Of a DNA stretch of 58,799 nucleotides, positions 24,652 to 34,825 are shown piece after piece (within the stretch, counting starts at the first letter, position 1; each line of letters begins with the position of its first letter). Below the pieces are notes generated by a model. It had not been told where the DNA came from and searched no databases. It saw only the letters and a program-made list of their open reading frames with translations. The stretch is from Pseudomonadota bacterium (GTDB taxonomy: Bacteria > Pseudomonadota > Gammaproteobacteria > Burkholderiales > SG8-39), in contig JAJZPQ010000020.1 of NCBI GenBank assembly GCA_021811085.1, positions 1 through 58,799 of the forward strand. Direction: 5' to 3'. The position numbers were made by a program, and so were the translations under genes.

Positions 24652-24840
24652 CGGCGCGTGCATGCGCGCGGGATCGGCGCTCTAGCCGCGCGATCTTCTG
24701 GCCCTGGAACTCTGGCGCTGGCTGCGTGCCGGCGCAGGTGTGTCTGTAGAAATTCCCGATCGTGCGAGATTGGCTTGTCTGGCAATCCGCGGCGCTTTGC
24801 CTTAGCATGAGCGAAAATTTCACCCGAATGCGGAGACAGC

Positions 24841-25989
24841 ATGCCCCCTGTGATTACCTGCGTCGAAGATCTGCGCCTGCTCGCCAAGAAGCGCGTACCG
24901 CGCATGTTCTACGACTACGCCGATTCGGGCTCGTGGACCGAAGGCACCTACCGCGCCAACGAAAGCGATTTCGCCCGGATCAAGCTGCGCCAGCGCGTGG
25001 CCGTGAATATGGAACACCGCAGCCTGAAGAGCACGATGGTGGGGCAGGATCTCGCCATGCCCGTGGCCCTGGCGCCGGTCGGTCTGGTCGGGATGCAGCA
25101 TGCCGACGGCGAGATTCTGGCCGCGCGTGCGGCCGAAAAATTCGGCGTTCCGTTCACGCTCTCCACCATGAGCATTTGCTCCATCGAGGACGTGGCCGAG
25201 AACGTGGAGAAGCCGTTCTGGTTTCAGCTCTACGTAATGCGCGACCGCGACTTCATCCGCCGCCTGATCGACCGCGCCAAGGCGGCCGGGTGCTCCGCGC
25301 TGGTGCTTACGCTCGACCTGCAGATCATGGGACAGCGCAACAAGGACATCAGGAACGGCCTGTCCGCCCCGCCCAAGATCACCTTGCGCAACATGCTCAA
25401 CATGAGCACCAAGCCGCGCTGGGGCCTGGGGATGCTGGCCACCCGGCGCCATACCTTTCGCAATGTGGTGGGCCACGCAACGGACTCCGCCAACCTGAGT
25501 TCACTCTCGGAATGGAGTGATCGCCAGCTTGATCCCACCATGAGTTGGGACGACGTGCAGTGGATCAAGGAGCGTTGGGGCGGCAAGCTGATTCTGAAGG
25601 GCATCATGGACGCGGAGGACGCCGAGATCGCAGCCCGCTCCGGTGCCGATGCCATCATCGTCTCCAATCATGGCGGGCGCCAGCTCGACGGCGCGCCCTC
25701 GTCGATCACCGCGCTGGGCCCGATCGTGCAGGCCGTGGGCGGCAAAATCGAGGTGCACATGGACGGCGGCGTGCGCTCCGGCCAGGACGTGATCAAGGCT
25801 ATCGCGCTCGGGGCCAAGGGGGTGTACATCGGTCGCGCCTTCGTCTACGGCCTGGGCGCCATGGGCGAGGCCGGGGTGACCAAATGCCTGGAGATCATTC
25901 GCAAGGAACTCGATGTCACCATGGCGTTTTGCGGGCTGCGCGACGTGCGCCAGGTGGACAAATCGATCCTGCTGCCGGGAAGCTATTGA
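24841..25989 (+). CDS. lldD: FMN-dependent alpha-hydroxy-acid (L-lactate) dehydrogenase
   Basis: 382 aa, usual length for LldD. TIM-barrel flavoprotein oxidising L-lactate or a related 2-hydroxy acid. Seen: FYDYADSGSWTE near the start, the FMN-contact segment PVALAPVGLVGM, catalytic SNHGGRQLDGAPSS (His and Arg), and the phosphate-binding MDGGVRSGQDVIKAIALGAKGVYIGR. GGAGA precedes the ATG by ~6 nt. It is alone, without lldP or lldR, so the physiological substrate could be another 2-hydroxy acid such as glycolate or mandelate; lactate is the most likely. Confidence 0.88.
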   Translation: MPPVITCVEDLRLLAKKRVPRMFYDYADSGSWTEGTYRANESDFARIKLRQRVAVNMEHRSLKSTMVGQDLAMPVALAPVGLVGMQHADGEILAARAAEKFGVPFTLSTMSICSIEDVAENVEKPFWFQLYVMRDRDFIRRLIDRAKAAGCSALVLTLDLQIMGQRNKDIRNGLSAPPKITLRNMLNMSTKPRWGLGMLATRRHTFRNVVGHATDSANLSSLSEWSDRQLDPTMSWDDVQWIKERWGGKLILKGIMDAEDAEIAARSGADAIIVSNHGGRQLDGAPSSITALGPIVQAVGGKIEVHMDGGVRSGQDVIKAIALGAKGVYIGRAFVYGLGAMGEAGVTKCLEIIRKELDVTMAFCGLRDVRQVDKSILLPGSY

Positions 25990-26049
25990 GCGCGCCGTCG
26001 GCGCGGGCGCCGTACAGGATCGCGTTCCGTACTTTATAATCCGGAGCAC

Positions 26050-26793
26050 ATGCGCATCCTACTCAGCAACGATGACGGTTATTTTTCCCCCGGAATCACC
26101 CGTCTTGCCGAAGTCCTCGCCGGCGTGGCCGAAATCACGGTGGTCGCGCCCGAACGCGACCGCAGCGGCGCGTCCAACTCGCTTACCCTGGACCGGCCGC
26201 TCACGGTCAAGCGTGCGGCCAATGGCTTCCTGTTCGTCAACGGCACGCCGACCGATTGCGTGCACCTGGCTGTGACCGGCCTGCTGGACCAGTTGCCCGA
26301 CATGGTGGTGTCGGGGATCAACCTTGGCGCGAACATGGGCGACGACACCATTTACTCCGGCACGGTGGCGGCTGCCACCGAGGGATTCCTGCTCGGCATC
26401 CCGTCGCTCGCAGTATCGCTCGCAAGCAAAGCCGGCAGGCATTTCGACACCGCTGCGCGCGTGGCGCTGGAAATGGTCGAACGCCTGCAGCGCATCCCGA
26501 TGTCCGGGCCGGTGCTGCTCAATCTGAATATTCCCGATCTGCCCTATGAAAAGCTGCGCGGCTTCGCGGTCACGCGCCTGGGCAAGCGGCACAAGGCGGA
26601 ACCGGTGATCAAGGAACTCAGTCCGCGCCAGGAAACGGTCTACTGGGTAGGGCCGGCCGGCGGCGCGCAGGATGCGGGTGACGGCACGGATTTTTTCGCA
26701 GTCGCGGCGCAGCAGGTGTCGGTGACGCCGTTGCAGGTCGATCTCACGCACATGAACCAGATTCCGCTGCTGCGCGACTGGATTAAGCAATGA
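26050..26793 (+). CDS. surE: 5'/3'-nucleotidase SurE
   Basis: 247 aa. Family signature at the start ([16 protein letters not shown]) supplies the metal-binding Asp pair, followed by [10 protein letters not shown] and the [23 protein letters not shown] loop. SurE dephosphorylates nucleoside monophosphates and short polyphosphates, with a role in stationary-phase survival. First gene of surE-pcm-nlpD-rpoS; the stop overlaps pcm by 4 nt. Confidence 0.95.
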   Translation: MRILLSNDDGYFSPGITRLAEVLAGVAEITVVAPERDRSGASNSLTLDRPLTVKRAANGFLFVNGTPTDCVHLAVTGLLDQLPDMVVSGINLGANMGDDTIYSGTVAAATEGFLLGIPSLAVSLASKAGRHFDTAARVALEMVERLQRIPMSGPVLLNLNIPDLPYEKLRGFAVTRLGKRHKAEPVIKELSPRQETVYWVGPAGGAQDAGDGTDFFAVAAQQVSVTPLQVDLTHMNQIPLLRDWIKQ

Positions 26794-27458
26794 ATCGCCG
26801 CGGCCACCCGCAGGTGCAAGGCATAGGCATGACTTCGCAGCGCACGCGCGCGCGCATGGTCGAGCGCCTGCGCGGGGACGGAATCACCGACGAAGCCGTG
26901 CTCGCAGCCCTGGGCAGCGTGCCGCGCCACCTGTTCGTGGAGGAGGCGCTCGCGAGCCGCGCCTACGATGACGATGCGCTGCCGATCGGGTTTTCGCAGA
27001 CCATTTCCCAACCCTATGTCGTCGCCCTGATGATCCAGGCGCTGCGCGCCGGGCGTGAACTGGGCAAGGTGCTTGAAATCGGCACCGGCTGCGGCTACCA
27101 GGCCGCGGTGCTGGCACAGCTGGCGACCGAGGTGTATTCGATCGAACGCATTGCGCCGCTGCTGGCCAAGGCGCGCACCAATCTGCGCAGCCTGCGTCTT
27201 TCCAATCTGCGCCTGAAGCATGCCGACGGCAATTTCGGCCTGCCCGAGGCCGCGCCTTTCGATTCCATCATTCTGTCCGCGGCCGCGCGCCAGTTGCCGC
27301 AAGCGCTGCTGCAGCAGCTCGCGCTCGGCGGCAGGATGATTTTGCCGCTCGGTAGCTCGGCGCAGGTGCTGCGCCTGGTCGAGCGCAGCCGCAGCGGCTA
27401 TAGCGAAACCACGCTCGATGCCGTGCGTTTCGTGCCGATGTTGATGGGGGTGGAATGA
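26790..27458 (+). CDS. pcm: Protein-L-isoaspartate O-methyltransferase
   Basis: 222 aa. SAM-binding motif I is [20 protein letters not shown], preceded by the family's [17 protein letters not shown] segment. It methylates L-isoaspartyl residues that form in ageing proteins, starting their repair. The length and the standard location between surE and nlpD are normal. Both ends overlap neighbours by 4 nt (ATGA). Confidence 0.95.
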   Translation: MNRRGHPQVQGIGMTSQRTRARMVERLRGDGITDEAVLAALGSVPRHLFVEEALASRAYDDDALPIGFSQTISQPYVVALMIQALRAGRELGKVLEIGTGCGYQAAVLAQLATEVYSIERIAPLLAKARTNLRSLRLSNLRLKHADGNFGLPEAAPFDSIILSAAARQLPQALLQQLALGGRMILPLGSSAQVLRLVERSRSGYSETTLDAVRFVPMLMGVE

Positions 27459-28419
27459 AGCGCGCAGCGGCATGGCTGGCTTGCGCCGCGCTGGCGGCGA
27501 TCATGCTTGCGGGCTGCAGCAATCAGCCGGTGCAGGCGCCGGTGCTGGAGCGCGCCCCGGTAAGCGCGGCGATACGATGTTCAGCATTGCGCTCGACCAC
27601 GGCCTCGATTACAAGGAACTCGCTGCCTGGAACAATATCGATAACCCGAGCCGCATACGCCCGGGCCAGCAGCTGCGGATCAAGCCGCCGGCCGGCGCGC
27701 AGGAAGCGCCGGTGATCGTAAATCCGGTTACGACCTCGGGTCGCGTCGAGTCGCGTCCTCTGGGCGCTCCGGGCGCGCAGCCGCTTGGAGCCGCCGCGGC
27801 TGCACCGACGCCGCCCAAGCCAGAAGCCGTAACCGCAGCTGCCGCAGCGCAGGGCTCGATCAAATCGGAACCGCTCGCGCGCAAGCTGCCGTATACGCCC
27901 GAGAATCTTGCGCTGCTGCAGCGCGCCGACGCTCCGCCCGCTGCGGCAGCGCCGGCGCCCGCACCCGTGCCGGCGCCCGCGGCCGCCGTTCCGAGCGCGC
28001 CCGTTGCCGCGCCTGCGCCCGCTCAAGCTGCGGCCGCCGCAGACGATGAGGATAAAGTCGATTGGGGCTGGCCGGTACAGGGAAAAGTCATTGCCGGTTT
28101 TTCCGAGGCGAGCAACAAGGGTCTGGACATCGCGGCCAAGCTGGGCGATCCGGTGATCGCCGCCGCGCCGGGACGCGTAGTCTATAGCGGCAGCGGCCTG
28201 CGCGGTTACGGCAAGCTTGTCATTGTGAAGCACAACAAGACCTATCTGTCGGCTTATGCGCACAACAGCGTTATCCTGGTGAAGGAAGGTCAAAGTGTGG
28301 TCAAGGGCCAGAAAATTGCGGAAGTCGGCAATACCGACAGCGACAAACCGATGCTGCATTTCGAGATCCGCAAGCTCGGAAAACCGGTCGATCCAGCTAA
28401 GTACCTGCCGCCGACGTGA
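27455..28419 (+). pseudogene. nlpD: NlpD-type LysM/M23 lipoprotein, frameshifted after the signal peptide
   Basis: The start at 27455 encodes a proper lipoprotein signal (AAIMLAGCSN, lipobox Cys), but within ~40 codons the frame is lost. The LysM domain (RGDTMFSIALDHGLDYKELA) and everything after it continue in the +2 frame to 28419. The join falls near 27560-27575, where the usual YVVKKGDTL start of LysM is also missing, so a short deletion is likely. The rest is intact: a Pro/Ala linker and an M23 domain (GLDIAAKLGDPVIAAAPGRV...HFEIRK), degenerate in catalytic residues as in amidase activators. NlpD activates the AmiC amidase at the septum. Sequencing error is the alternative. Confidence 0.8.
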
Positions 28420-29348
28420 GTTCCCAATCCGCCGCCCCGGACGAGGACATCGAGGGTGAGGCGACGGCCGCACCCCCGGCCGAGGCACAATCGGAACCGG
28501 TCGAGGCCGAAACCGATTTTCTCTCCGACGTCACCCAGATTTACCTGCACGAGATCGGGCTCAACCAGCTGCTTTCACCCGAGGAAGAGCTGCACTACGC
28601 GCGCCTGGCCGCCAAGGGAGACTTTGGCGCGCGTCAGAAAATGATCGAGCGCAACCTGCGCCTGGTCGTGAATATCGCCAAGCACTATCTCAATCGCAGC
28701 GTGCCGCTGCTGGACCTGGTCGAGGAAGGCAACCTGGGATTGATGCACGCGCTGGAAAAATTCGATCCCGAGCGCGGCTTTCGCTTCTCCACCTACGCCA
28801 CCTGGTGGATACGCCAGAATATCGAGCGCGCGATCATGAACCAGTCGCGCACGATACGGCTGCCGGTGCATGTGATCAAGGAACTCAATCTGGTGCTGCG
28901 CGCCAAGCGCCACCTGGAGGCGCACGGCGAGCGCGAAGCGAGCACGGAGGACATTGCGCATCTGCTGGGCAAGCCGGCGGAGGAGGTGCGCGCGGTGCTC
29001 TCGCACAACGAGCATATGGCTTCGCTCGATGCGCCGCTGGACATCGATCCGATGCTGTCGATCGGCGAATCCATTTCCGACGAGCAAAGCGTCAATCCGG
29101 AAGCCGATTTGCAGACGCAGGAGGTCGAGTCGCTGGTGCGGCAATGGCTGGAACAGCTGAACGACAAGCAGCGCACGGTGATCGAGCGCCGCTTCGGCTT
29201 GAACAGCCAGGAGGTCTGCACGCTGGAGGAACTGGCGCAGCACCTGGGGCTCACGCGCGAGCGCGTCAGGCAGATTCAGCTCGAGGCACTGGCGCAGCTG
29301 CGCCGCATTCTGCGCCGGCACGGGCTGTCGAAGGACGTGCTGCTGTAG
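28416..29348 (+). CDS. rpoS: Stationary-phase sigma factor RpoS
   Basis: 310-aa sigma-70-family factor, GTG start overlapping the nlpD stop. Region 1.2 ([19 protein letters not shown]), region 2 ([15 protein letters not shown], then [41 protein letters not shown]), region 3, and region 4.2 HTH ([29 protein letters not shown]) are all present. The acidic N-terminal ~30 residues match beta/gammaproteobacterial RpoS. It directs the general stress response; rpoS is often transcribed from within nlpD, so the nlpD frameshift would not necessarily silence it. Confidence 0.95.
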   Translation: MSSQSAAPDEDIEGEATAAPPAEAQSEPVEAETDFLSDVTQIYLHEIGLNQLLSPEEELHYARLAAKGDFGARQKMIERNLRLVVNIAKHYLNRSVPLLDLVEEGNLGLMHALEKFDPERGFRFSTYATWWIRQNIERAIMNQSRTIRLPVHVIKELNLVLRAKRHLEAHGEREASTEDIAHLLGKPAEEVRAVLSHNEHMASLDAPLDIDPMLSIGESISDEQSVNPEADLQTQEVESLVRQWLEQLNDKQRTVIERRFGLNSQEVCTLEELAQHLGLTRERVRQIQLEALAQLRRILRRHGLSKDVLL

Positions 29349-29368
29349 TCCGGGGGCGCGCGCCGGGG

Positions 29369-30304
29369 TCAAGACTCCGTTTTCAGGGTCTCCGGCGGTT
29401 TGCGCTTCAGCACCGAAGGGTCGGATTCCTGGCCGATCTCCTGCGCGAACTGGATATTCTTGTTGAGTTCCTCGAGGTACAGGTTCTGTCCGCCGAAATG
29501 CCTTTGCGCGTAGGTGTAGCATGCGCCCAGATCGAGATCCAGCCGTTTGCTCGCACCCTGGAAAAATATCGGAGTCTTGATCACCAGATCGTCGCCCGAG
29601 GAAAATATCACTTGCTCGCCGCCTTCGGCGGTGCGCTTGGTCGCGAGGCCGCCGGCGACGAACTCCGGATACAGGCGGTCGCGGCATTTTTCCAGATAGC
29701 AGCGATCCGACATCTGCGCGATGATGTCGGCCGAGCCGAGCATGCTGCCCAGCAGCCGGTAGATGGGCGAGGGCACTTTGATCTTTCCCACCGGCGTTTC
29801 GTAGCCGGTGAAGTGGATCAACTCGGCCGCGATATCGGCCATCTCCGCCATGCCGATTTTCGGCAGGTAGTCGCGCAGAAACACCGACCCGCGCGAGACG
29901 TGCGTGAGCGTGTATTCGGCGCCGTTCTTGTGCTCGTGGTCATCGAGCGCGCGCACGTAGCCCATGTCGTGGAACAGCGCCGTGATCACACCCAGCCGGA
30001 ACAGGGAATCGCCGAAGGGCTGGCTGCCGACGCGCGAGCGCTCGTAGCCGTCGATCAGGCGCGCCATCGCGAGCGTCACGTCGAGCACATGCTGGACGTC
30101 GTGGTAGGCGGTGTCGCAGGGGTTATATCCGGGGTACTCGCCGCGGTAGAGCCGCGTCAGGTCGCGGAAAGCGTGGTCGAGCAGCTTGGTCGGCGCAGAC
30201 GGATAGAGTTCCAGATAAATCCGGTCGACTTCGTCATTGACCACCTGCGGATCGGTGGTATTGAACTGCGCGCTGACGTCGTAATCGTTGCCGCGATGAT
30301 CCAT
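29369..30304 (-). CDS. HD-domain metal-dependent phosphohydrolase
   Basis: 311 aa from ATG 30304 (GGAG 6 nt upstream); an ATG at 30328 would add 8 residues. HD-type metal ligands: H of AYHDVQHVLDVTL and the HD of ALFHDMGYVRALDDHEH, with a further His in the AAELIHFTGYETP helix. This spacing resembles cyclic-nucleotide phosphodiesterase-like HD proteins, but the substrate cannot be stated. No transmembrane or signal sequence. It converges with rpoS, 20 nt apart. Confidence 0.8.
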   Translation of the reverse strand: MDHRGNDYDVSAQFNTTDPQVVNDEVDRIYLELYPSAPTKLLDHAFRDLTRLYRGEYPGYNPCDTAYHDVQHVLDVTLAMARLIDGYERSRVGSQPFGDSLFRLGVITALFHDMGYVRALDDHEHKNGAEYTLTHVSRGSVFLRDYLPKIGMAEMADIAAELIHFTGYETPVGKIKVPSPIYRLLGSMLGSADIIAQMSDRCYLEKCRDRLYPEFVAGGLATKRTAEGGEQVIFSSGDDLVIKTPIFFQGASKRLDLDLGACYTYAQRHFGGQNLYLEELNKNIQFAQEIGQESDPSVLKRKPPETLKTES

Positions 30305-30498
30305 GCTGTTCTCCGTGCCCCCGTTCATACTTAGGCCGCCGGGTCGGGGACGAGTTCGGCGCGCACCAGCTTTTTTCGGCCGGTATTATCCCGCATTATG
30401 CAAGCGCAGGGCGGGCCATGGGCACCTGTCACAATTTTTGACAATTCCGTGCGCATCCAAGATTCGGCAATAAAATCAAGTGGATGAAATGGGTTCGC

Positions 30499-31215
30499 TC
30501 AGGCTTTGAGCGTGAATGGGTTGAAGTCGGTATGGCGGTCGTAATAATCCTCGTGCTCCGCGCGCTTGAGCGCGTTGACCAGCTTGTAGGTCACGGGGGT
30601 GAACACGACCTCGACCCCGACCTTGATCACAAACTGCGACAGCATTACCAGCGGCAGCTTGTCGTTGGGAATGATGCCGGTGCCATAGAAAGCGAGCGGA
30701 TAGAACAGCGACGAGTCAACCGCCTCGCCGAAAATGGTGGAGCCTATGGTGCGGGTCCACAGCCATTTGCCCGCGGTGAGGATTTTCATTTTCGCGAGCA
30801 CGTAGGAGTTCACGAACTCGCCGCAAAAATAGGCGCACATGGAGGCGAGCACGATGCGCCAGGTCGAGCCGAAAGCGATTTCGTAGGCCGGCTGGTTGTT
30901 CCAGAACGGCGCCGGCGGCAGCGCCACCACCACCGCGGCCATGAACGAGGCGAAGCCGAGGCCGGTGAAGCCGGCCCAGATCACCTTGCGCGCACGGGCG
31001 TAGCCGTAGACCTCGGTAAGGATGTCGCCGAACACGTAGGAGATGGGGAAGAACAGCACGCCGGCACCGAACGTGACCGTGCCCAGATAGGGCAGCGCGA
31101 TCTGCGCGATTTTCGCCGGGCCGATCAGGTTGGAGCAGATCAGCACGCAGACGAAGGCGGCCATCACCAAGTCGTAATAGCGGTACTGGCGCGTTGGCTG
31201 GGAGGAAGGTTTCAT
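30499..31215 (-). CDS. yhhQ: Queuosine precursor transporter (YhhQ family)
   Basis: 238 aa from ATG 31215 (AGGGA 4-8 nt upstream). Six or so membrane helices: YYDLVMAAFVCVLICSNLIG, GAGVLFFPISYVFGDILTEV (the family's hallmark), ASFMAAVVVALPP, IVLASMCAYFCGEFVNSYVL, and SSLFYPLAFYG. YhhQ imports preQ0/preQ1 for queuosine modification of tRNA. I looked for a preQ1 riboswitch in the short leader and saw none. Confidence 0.88.
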   Translation of the reverse strand: MKPSSQPTRQYRYYDLVMAAFVCVLICSNLIGPAKIAQIALPYLGTVTFGAGVLFFPISYVFGDILTEVYGYARARKVIWAGFTGLGFASFMAAVVVALPPAPFWNNQPAYEIAFGSTWRIVLASMCAYFCGEFVNSYVLAKMKILTAGKWLWTRTIGSTIFGEAVDSSLFYPLAFYGTGIIPNDKLPLVMLSQFVIKVGVEVVFTPVTYKLVNALKRAEHEDYYDRHTDFNPFTLKA

Positions 31216-31299
31216 GGGCGTCCCTGACGGTCGGGTATTAGACCCTGCAGCGGCGGTGACGGTCAATTGCCGTTTGCCTCCTGCGGCGCCGCTGCGGCG

Positions 31300-31809
31300 T
31301 CAGCCTGCCTTGCGCTTGGCCTTCGCTTTTTTCTTCGACTTCGGCACGCGGACCAGCACCGTGCCGCGGCATTTCTTCGCACCGCACCAGCAGGGCCAGC
31401 GCGACTTCACTTCCTTGGTGATGCGTTCGTCGGTCTCGATGCAATAGTCGTAGGACAGCTCTTCGCCGGGCCGGATATCGCGGATCGCGCGGATGAACAT
31501 GCGCTTGTCCTTCTCGTAGGTATCGCAGTTCGGCGCGCAGGAGTGATTGATCCAGCGCGCGATGTTTCCTTTCGATCCGCCGTCGATGTTGTGGTCGTGC
31601 GCAATGCCGAAGATGAACGTATGGTTCAGACCCTGCATGTTCTCCGGATAACGGCGCGCGACCTCGGCTTCGCCGATGATCTCGCCTTTGTATTCGCACA
31701 CCGTTTCGTCCTCGCGTATCAGGCGGCGCGCGAACACGCCGCGGCCGTGTATGCCGGAGCTGCGCACCACGATGCGCGGTCCCGGTCGTTTTGCTTTGCT
31801 GCTGTTCAT
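31300..31809 (-). CDS. SET-domain lysine methyltransferase-like protein
   Basis: 169 aa from ATG 31809, with AAAGAG upstream. The SET motifs are complete: RIVVRSSGIHGRGVFA, the SAM/catalytic pseudoknot WINHSCAPNCDTY, and GEELSYDYCIE, followed by a post-SET zinc-binding-like CWCGAKKCRGTVL. The C-terminus is a Lys-rich tail (PKSKKKAKAKRKAG). SET enzymes methylate protein lysines. Bacterial members are scattered and their substrates are little known; ribosomal or nucleoid proteins are candidates by inference. Confidence 0.85.
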   Translation of the reverse strand: MNSSKAKRPGPRIVVRSSGIHGRGVFARRLIREDETVCEYKGEIIGEAEVARRYPENMQGLNHTFIFGIAHDHNIDGGSKGNIARWINHSCAPNCDTYEKDKRMFIRAIRDIRPGEELSYDYCIETDERITKEVKSRWPCWCGAKKCRGTVLVRVPKSKKKAKAKRKAG

Positions 31810-31949
31810 GAGATGAGGCTCTTTTCGCGCAAAGCGCGCATTGTTGCGTTGATTGCAGCAAGTTGCAAGCGCGCAGCAGGTCGTTTGGCCGCGTTGAATC
31901 GGCGTTATCATCGTCCCTGTCCCGTTAACCGGATCGAGGTTTGCGCTCC

Positions 31950-32831
31950 ATGACCGACTTTCACGGCATCTTTCCCTATCTCGTTTCTCCTATCGACGAG
32001 GCTAGCGGCCGCGTGCGCGAGCGCGTGCTGCGCGAGCTGGTCGAACACTTGATCCAATGCGGCGTGCACGGCCTCTCGCCGCTGGGCAGCACCGGCGAGT
32101 GCGCCTATCTGTCGTTCGACCAGCGCCGGGAAATCGTGCGCATCGTGGTCGACGCGGCCGGAGGACGCGTACCGGTTCTGGCGGGCGTCGCCGCGTTCTC
32201 GACCAGCGACGCGATCCGGCAGGCGGAAGCGCACGCCAGACTCGGCGCCGACGGCATGATCCTGATCCTGCAGCAGATGTTCCCGGTGCCGGCGCGCGGC
32301 ATCGAGCGCTACTTTCGCGCCATCGCCGAGGCGCTGCCCCGCACCTCGATGACGCTGTACACCAATCCCGGCCTGCTCGGCGGCGATATCCCGATGGACG
32401 CGCTCGACGCGCTTTCGCATATTCCCAACATCGAGTACGTCAAGGATGCGTCGGGCAATACCGGACGCATCCTGACCATGCTCAATCGCATGGGCGCGCG
32501 CATCAAGGTGTTCAGCGCCTCCGCGCACATCCCGCTGCTGGTGCTGAAGCTGGGCGGAGTGGGCTGGATGGCCGGCCCCGGCTGCGTCATGCCGCGCGAA
32601 TGCGTGCGCCTGTACGAGTTGGCGAGCGCCGGCAAATGGGACGAGGCCATGGCGGAGCAGCGCCGGCAGTGGGCGATCAACGAGGTGTTCACCAAGTACG
32701 CGCTTGCCGCCTGCATCAAGACCGCGCTGCAGCTGCAGGGTTTCGACGTCGGCGACGCGATCGCGCCGCAGGAAGCGCTCAAGCCCGAGGCGGTGGAAGA
32801 CATCCGCCGCGCGCTGGCGCAGTTGCAGTAG
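31950..32831 (+). CDS. Dihydrodipicolinate synthase/N-acetylneuraminate lyase family aldolase
   Basis: 293 aa. TIM-barrel class I aldolase with the Schiff-base Lys in EYVKDASGN, the Tyr of LYTNPG, and the substrate-binding GSTGECAYLS (GxxGE). ATG 31950 has GAGG 10 nt upstream; a TTG at 31941 is closer to it. True DapA usually reads YNVP and GTTGE, so this is more likely a paralogue acting on another pyruvate-derived keto acid. It stands divergently from the SET gene and upstream of an ABC importer, with which it may share a pathway. Confidence 0.8.
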   Translation: MTDFHGIFPYLVSPIDEASGRVRERVLRELVEHLIQCGVHGLSPLGSTGECAYLSFDQRREIVRIVVDAAGGRVPVLAGVAAFSTSDAIRQAEAHARLGADGMILILQQMFPVPARGIERYFRAIAEALPRTSMTLYTNPGLLGGDIPMDALDALSHIPNIEYVKDASGNTGRILTMLNRMGARIKVFSASAHIPLLVLKLGGVGWMAGPGCVMPRECVRLYELASAGKWDEAMAEQRRQWAINEVFTKYALAACIKTALQLQGFDVGDAIAPQEALKPEAVEDIRRALAQLQ

Positions 32832-32975
32832 CCCGGGCAGCCGTGCTGCAGCTGCGCGAGCCGGGTTGCGCATTCATCATGTGCGCGTTCCTGCGTACCT
32901 TATGATCCGCGTCAACTGGGTGTAATATCTGCCATATAACATTAAGTACTTCGGCCAAAAACACAGGAGGGAGTC

Positions 32976-33977
32976 ATGAAAGTCAGATCGCTTTTTGCGG
33001 GAATAGCCGCCGCCTTCGTCTTCGCCGGACCTGCAGCGGCTGCGGACGTCATCTGCTACAACTGCCCGCCCGAGTGGGCCGACTGGGGAACGATGCTGAA
33101 GTCGATCAAGGCCGACCTCGGCCTCGAGGTCCCCCATGACAACAAGAACTCGGGACAGACACTGTCGACGTTGATCGCGGACAAGGCGAATCCGGTGGCT
33201 GACATCGCGTATTTCGGCGTCACCTTCGGTATCAAGGCGAAGGAAGCCGGCGTCGTTGCGCCCTACCTGCCGCAGCACTTCGACGAAATCCCGGCGGGCT
33301 TGAAGGCGCCGGACGGCAGTTGGTTCACTATCCACTACGGCACCATCGGTTTCTTCGTCAACGTCGACGCGCTGCGCGGGGTGCCCGTGCCCAAAGCGTG
33401 GAAGGATCTGCTCAAGCCCGAGTACGCCGGCTTGGTCGGCTACCTCGACCCGACCAGCGCCGCCGTGGGCTACGCGGCAGCGACCGCCGCGAATCTCGCG
33501 CTCGGAGGGACTCTCGACAACTGGAAGCCCGGGATCGATTATTTCAAGGCACTGAAGAAAAATCGGCCCATCGTCCCGCTGCAGACCTCGTATGCGCGCG
33601 TGCTTTCGGGCGAGATACCGATCATGTTCGACTACGACTTCAATACGCTGCGCGCCAAATACAAGGACAATTGCAACTGTGTGTTCATCGTGCCGCAGGA
33701 GGGCACGATCGTGCTGCCCTATGTGATGAGCCTGGTGAACAACGGACCGCACCCGGCGAATGCGAAGAAAGTGCTCGACTACCTGATGTCGGACAAGGGC
33801 CAGGCGATCTGGGCGAACGCCTACCTGCGGCCGATCCGGCCATCGGCCATGGCGCCGGACGTCGCGGCAAAATTCCCACCCGCTGAAGAGTACAAACGGG
33901 CGCGGGTGATTGACTACGCCAAAATGGAGGCAGGGCAGAACGCGTTCCGCGATCTGTATCAGAAGGAGGTCAGGTAG
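32976..33977 (+). CDS. ABC importer periplasmic substrate-binding protein
   Basis: 333 aa with a Sec signal peptide (LFAGIAAAFVFAGPAAA-AD) and AGGAGGG before the ATG. Extracellular solute-binding fold of the type used for iron(III), putrescine and 2-aminoethylphosphonate (cluster D). Notable cysteines CYNCPPEW directly after cleavage and NCNC near 230 could form disulfides. Heads an operon of two permeases, an ATPase and a phosphoesterase. The phosphoesterase suggests a phosphorylated or phosphodiester substrate, but this is inference. Confidence 0.85.
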   Translation: MKVRSLFAGIAAAFVFAGPAAAADVICYNCPPEWADWGTMLKSIKADLGLEVPHDNKNSGQTLSTLIADKANPVADIAYFGVTFGIKAKEAGVVAPYLPQHFDEIPAGLKAPDGSWFTIHYGTIGFFVNVDALRGVPVPKAWKDLLKPEYAGLVGYLDPTSAAVGYAAATAANLALGGTLDNWKPGIDYFKALKKNRPIVPLQTSYARVLSGEIPIMFDYDFNTLRAKYKDNCNCVFIVPQEGTIVLPYVMSLVNNGPHPANAKKVLDYLMSDKGQAIWANAYLRPIRPSAMAPDVAAKFPPAEEYKRARVIDYAKMEAGQNAFRDLYQKEVR

Positions 33978-34001
33978 CGCTGTAGCCTGCATTGGCTGGC
34001 G

Positions 34002-34823
34002 ATGCGGAACACCGAGAATTACAAACTGCTGATCATGGTGACGCCGGCGATTGCCGTCGGCGTCGCCTTTTTTCTGTTGCCGCTCGCGCGTCTCGCGCTG
34101 GTCGGCGCCGTAGGACCGTCCGGCCTGAGCGCGTATGTAGAGGTGCTCACCAATCCGAATTACTTTTCGGCGCTGGTCTCGACCATCGTTCTTTCGGTGG
34201 CGGTCACCGTCACGACGCTGGTTATAGCCGGTATTGCCGGAGTGTTCCTCGAGCGCAACCGCTTCTTCGGTCGCGAGACGCTCATCTCGATGCTCACGCT
34301 GCCGCTCGCGTTTCCCGGCGTGGTCGTGGGCTTCATGGTGATCATGCTGGGCGGACGCACGGGGCTGGTCGGCGAGCTCAGCTCATTCCTGGGGCTTGGG
34401 CGCGTGGTTTTCGCCTACTCCCTGATCGGGCTGTTTACCGGCTACATTTACTTTTCGATTCCGCGGGTCATCCTCACCATCATGGCGGCGGCCGAGAAGC
34501 TCGACCCGGCGCTCGAGGAGGCAGCGCGCTCCCTCGGTGCCAGCCCGTGGCACGTGGTTCGCGATGTGATCTTGCCGGCTCTGCGCTCAGCGCTGATCGC
34601 TTCCGGTGCAATATGCTTTGCCACCTCGATGGGCGCGTTCGGCACGGCGTTTACGCTGGCGACCGACATCAAGGTGCTGCCCATCGTGATTTACACCGAG
34701 TTCACGCTGATGGCGAACATCAGCACGGCGGCGGCGCTCAGCATCGTGCTCGGCATTATTACCTGGGCGGCTCTAGCAGCGTGCCGTGCGTTTGCGGGTG
34801 CAACCGCGGCCGCAGCGGGATAG
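34002..34823 (+). CDS. ABC importer permease 1
   Basis: 273-aa inner-membrane protein with about six helices. The EAA loop that contacts the ATPase is EEAARSLGASPWHVVRDVILPAL. Related to PotB/PhnU-type permeases. An upstream frame from 33992 is an artefact that runs into the next gene. It ends 2 nt before permease 2. Confidence 0.87.
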   Translation: MRNTENYKLLIMVTPAIAVGVAFFLLPLARLALVGAVGPSGLSAYVEVLTNPNYFSALVSTIVLSVAVTVTTLVIAGIAGVFLERNRFFGRETLISMLTLPLAFPGVVVGFMVIMLGGRTGLVGELSSFLGLGRVVFAYSLIGLFTGYIYFSIPRVILTIMAAAEKLDPALEEAARSLGASPWHVVRDVILPALRSALIASGAICFATSMGAFGTAFTLATDIKVLPIVIYTEFTLMANISTAAALSIVLGIITWAALAACRAFAGATAAAAG

Positions 34824-34825
34824 CC

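Noticed and set aside
24655-24840. Small GC palindromes before lldD
   Set aside because: Short GCGCGTGCATGCGCGC-type runs are expected in such GC-rich DNA and do not align with a promoter or terminator.
31216-31299. preQ1 riboswitch before the queuosine-precursor transporter
   Set aside because: No preQ1-type pseudoknot or A-rich tail is visible in the short leader.
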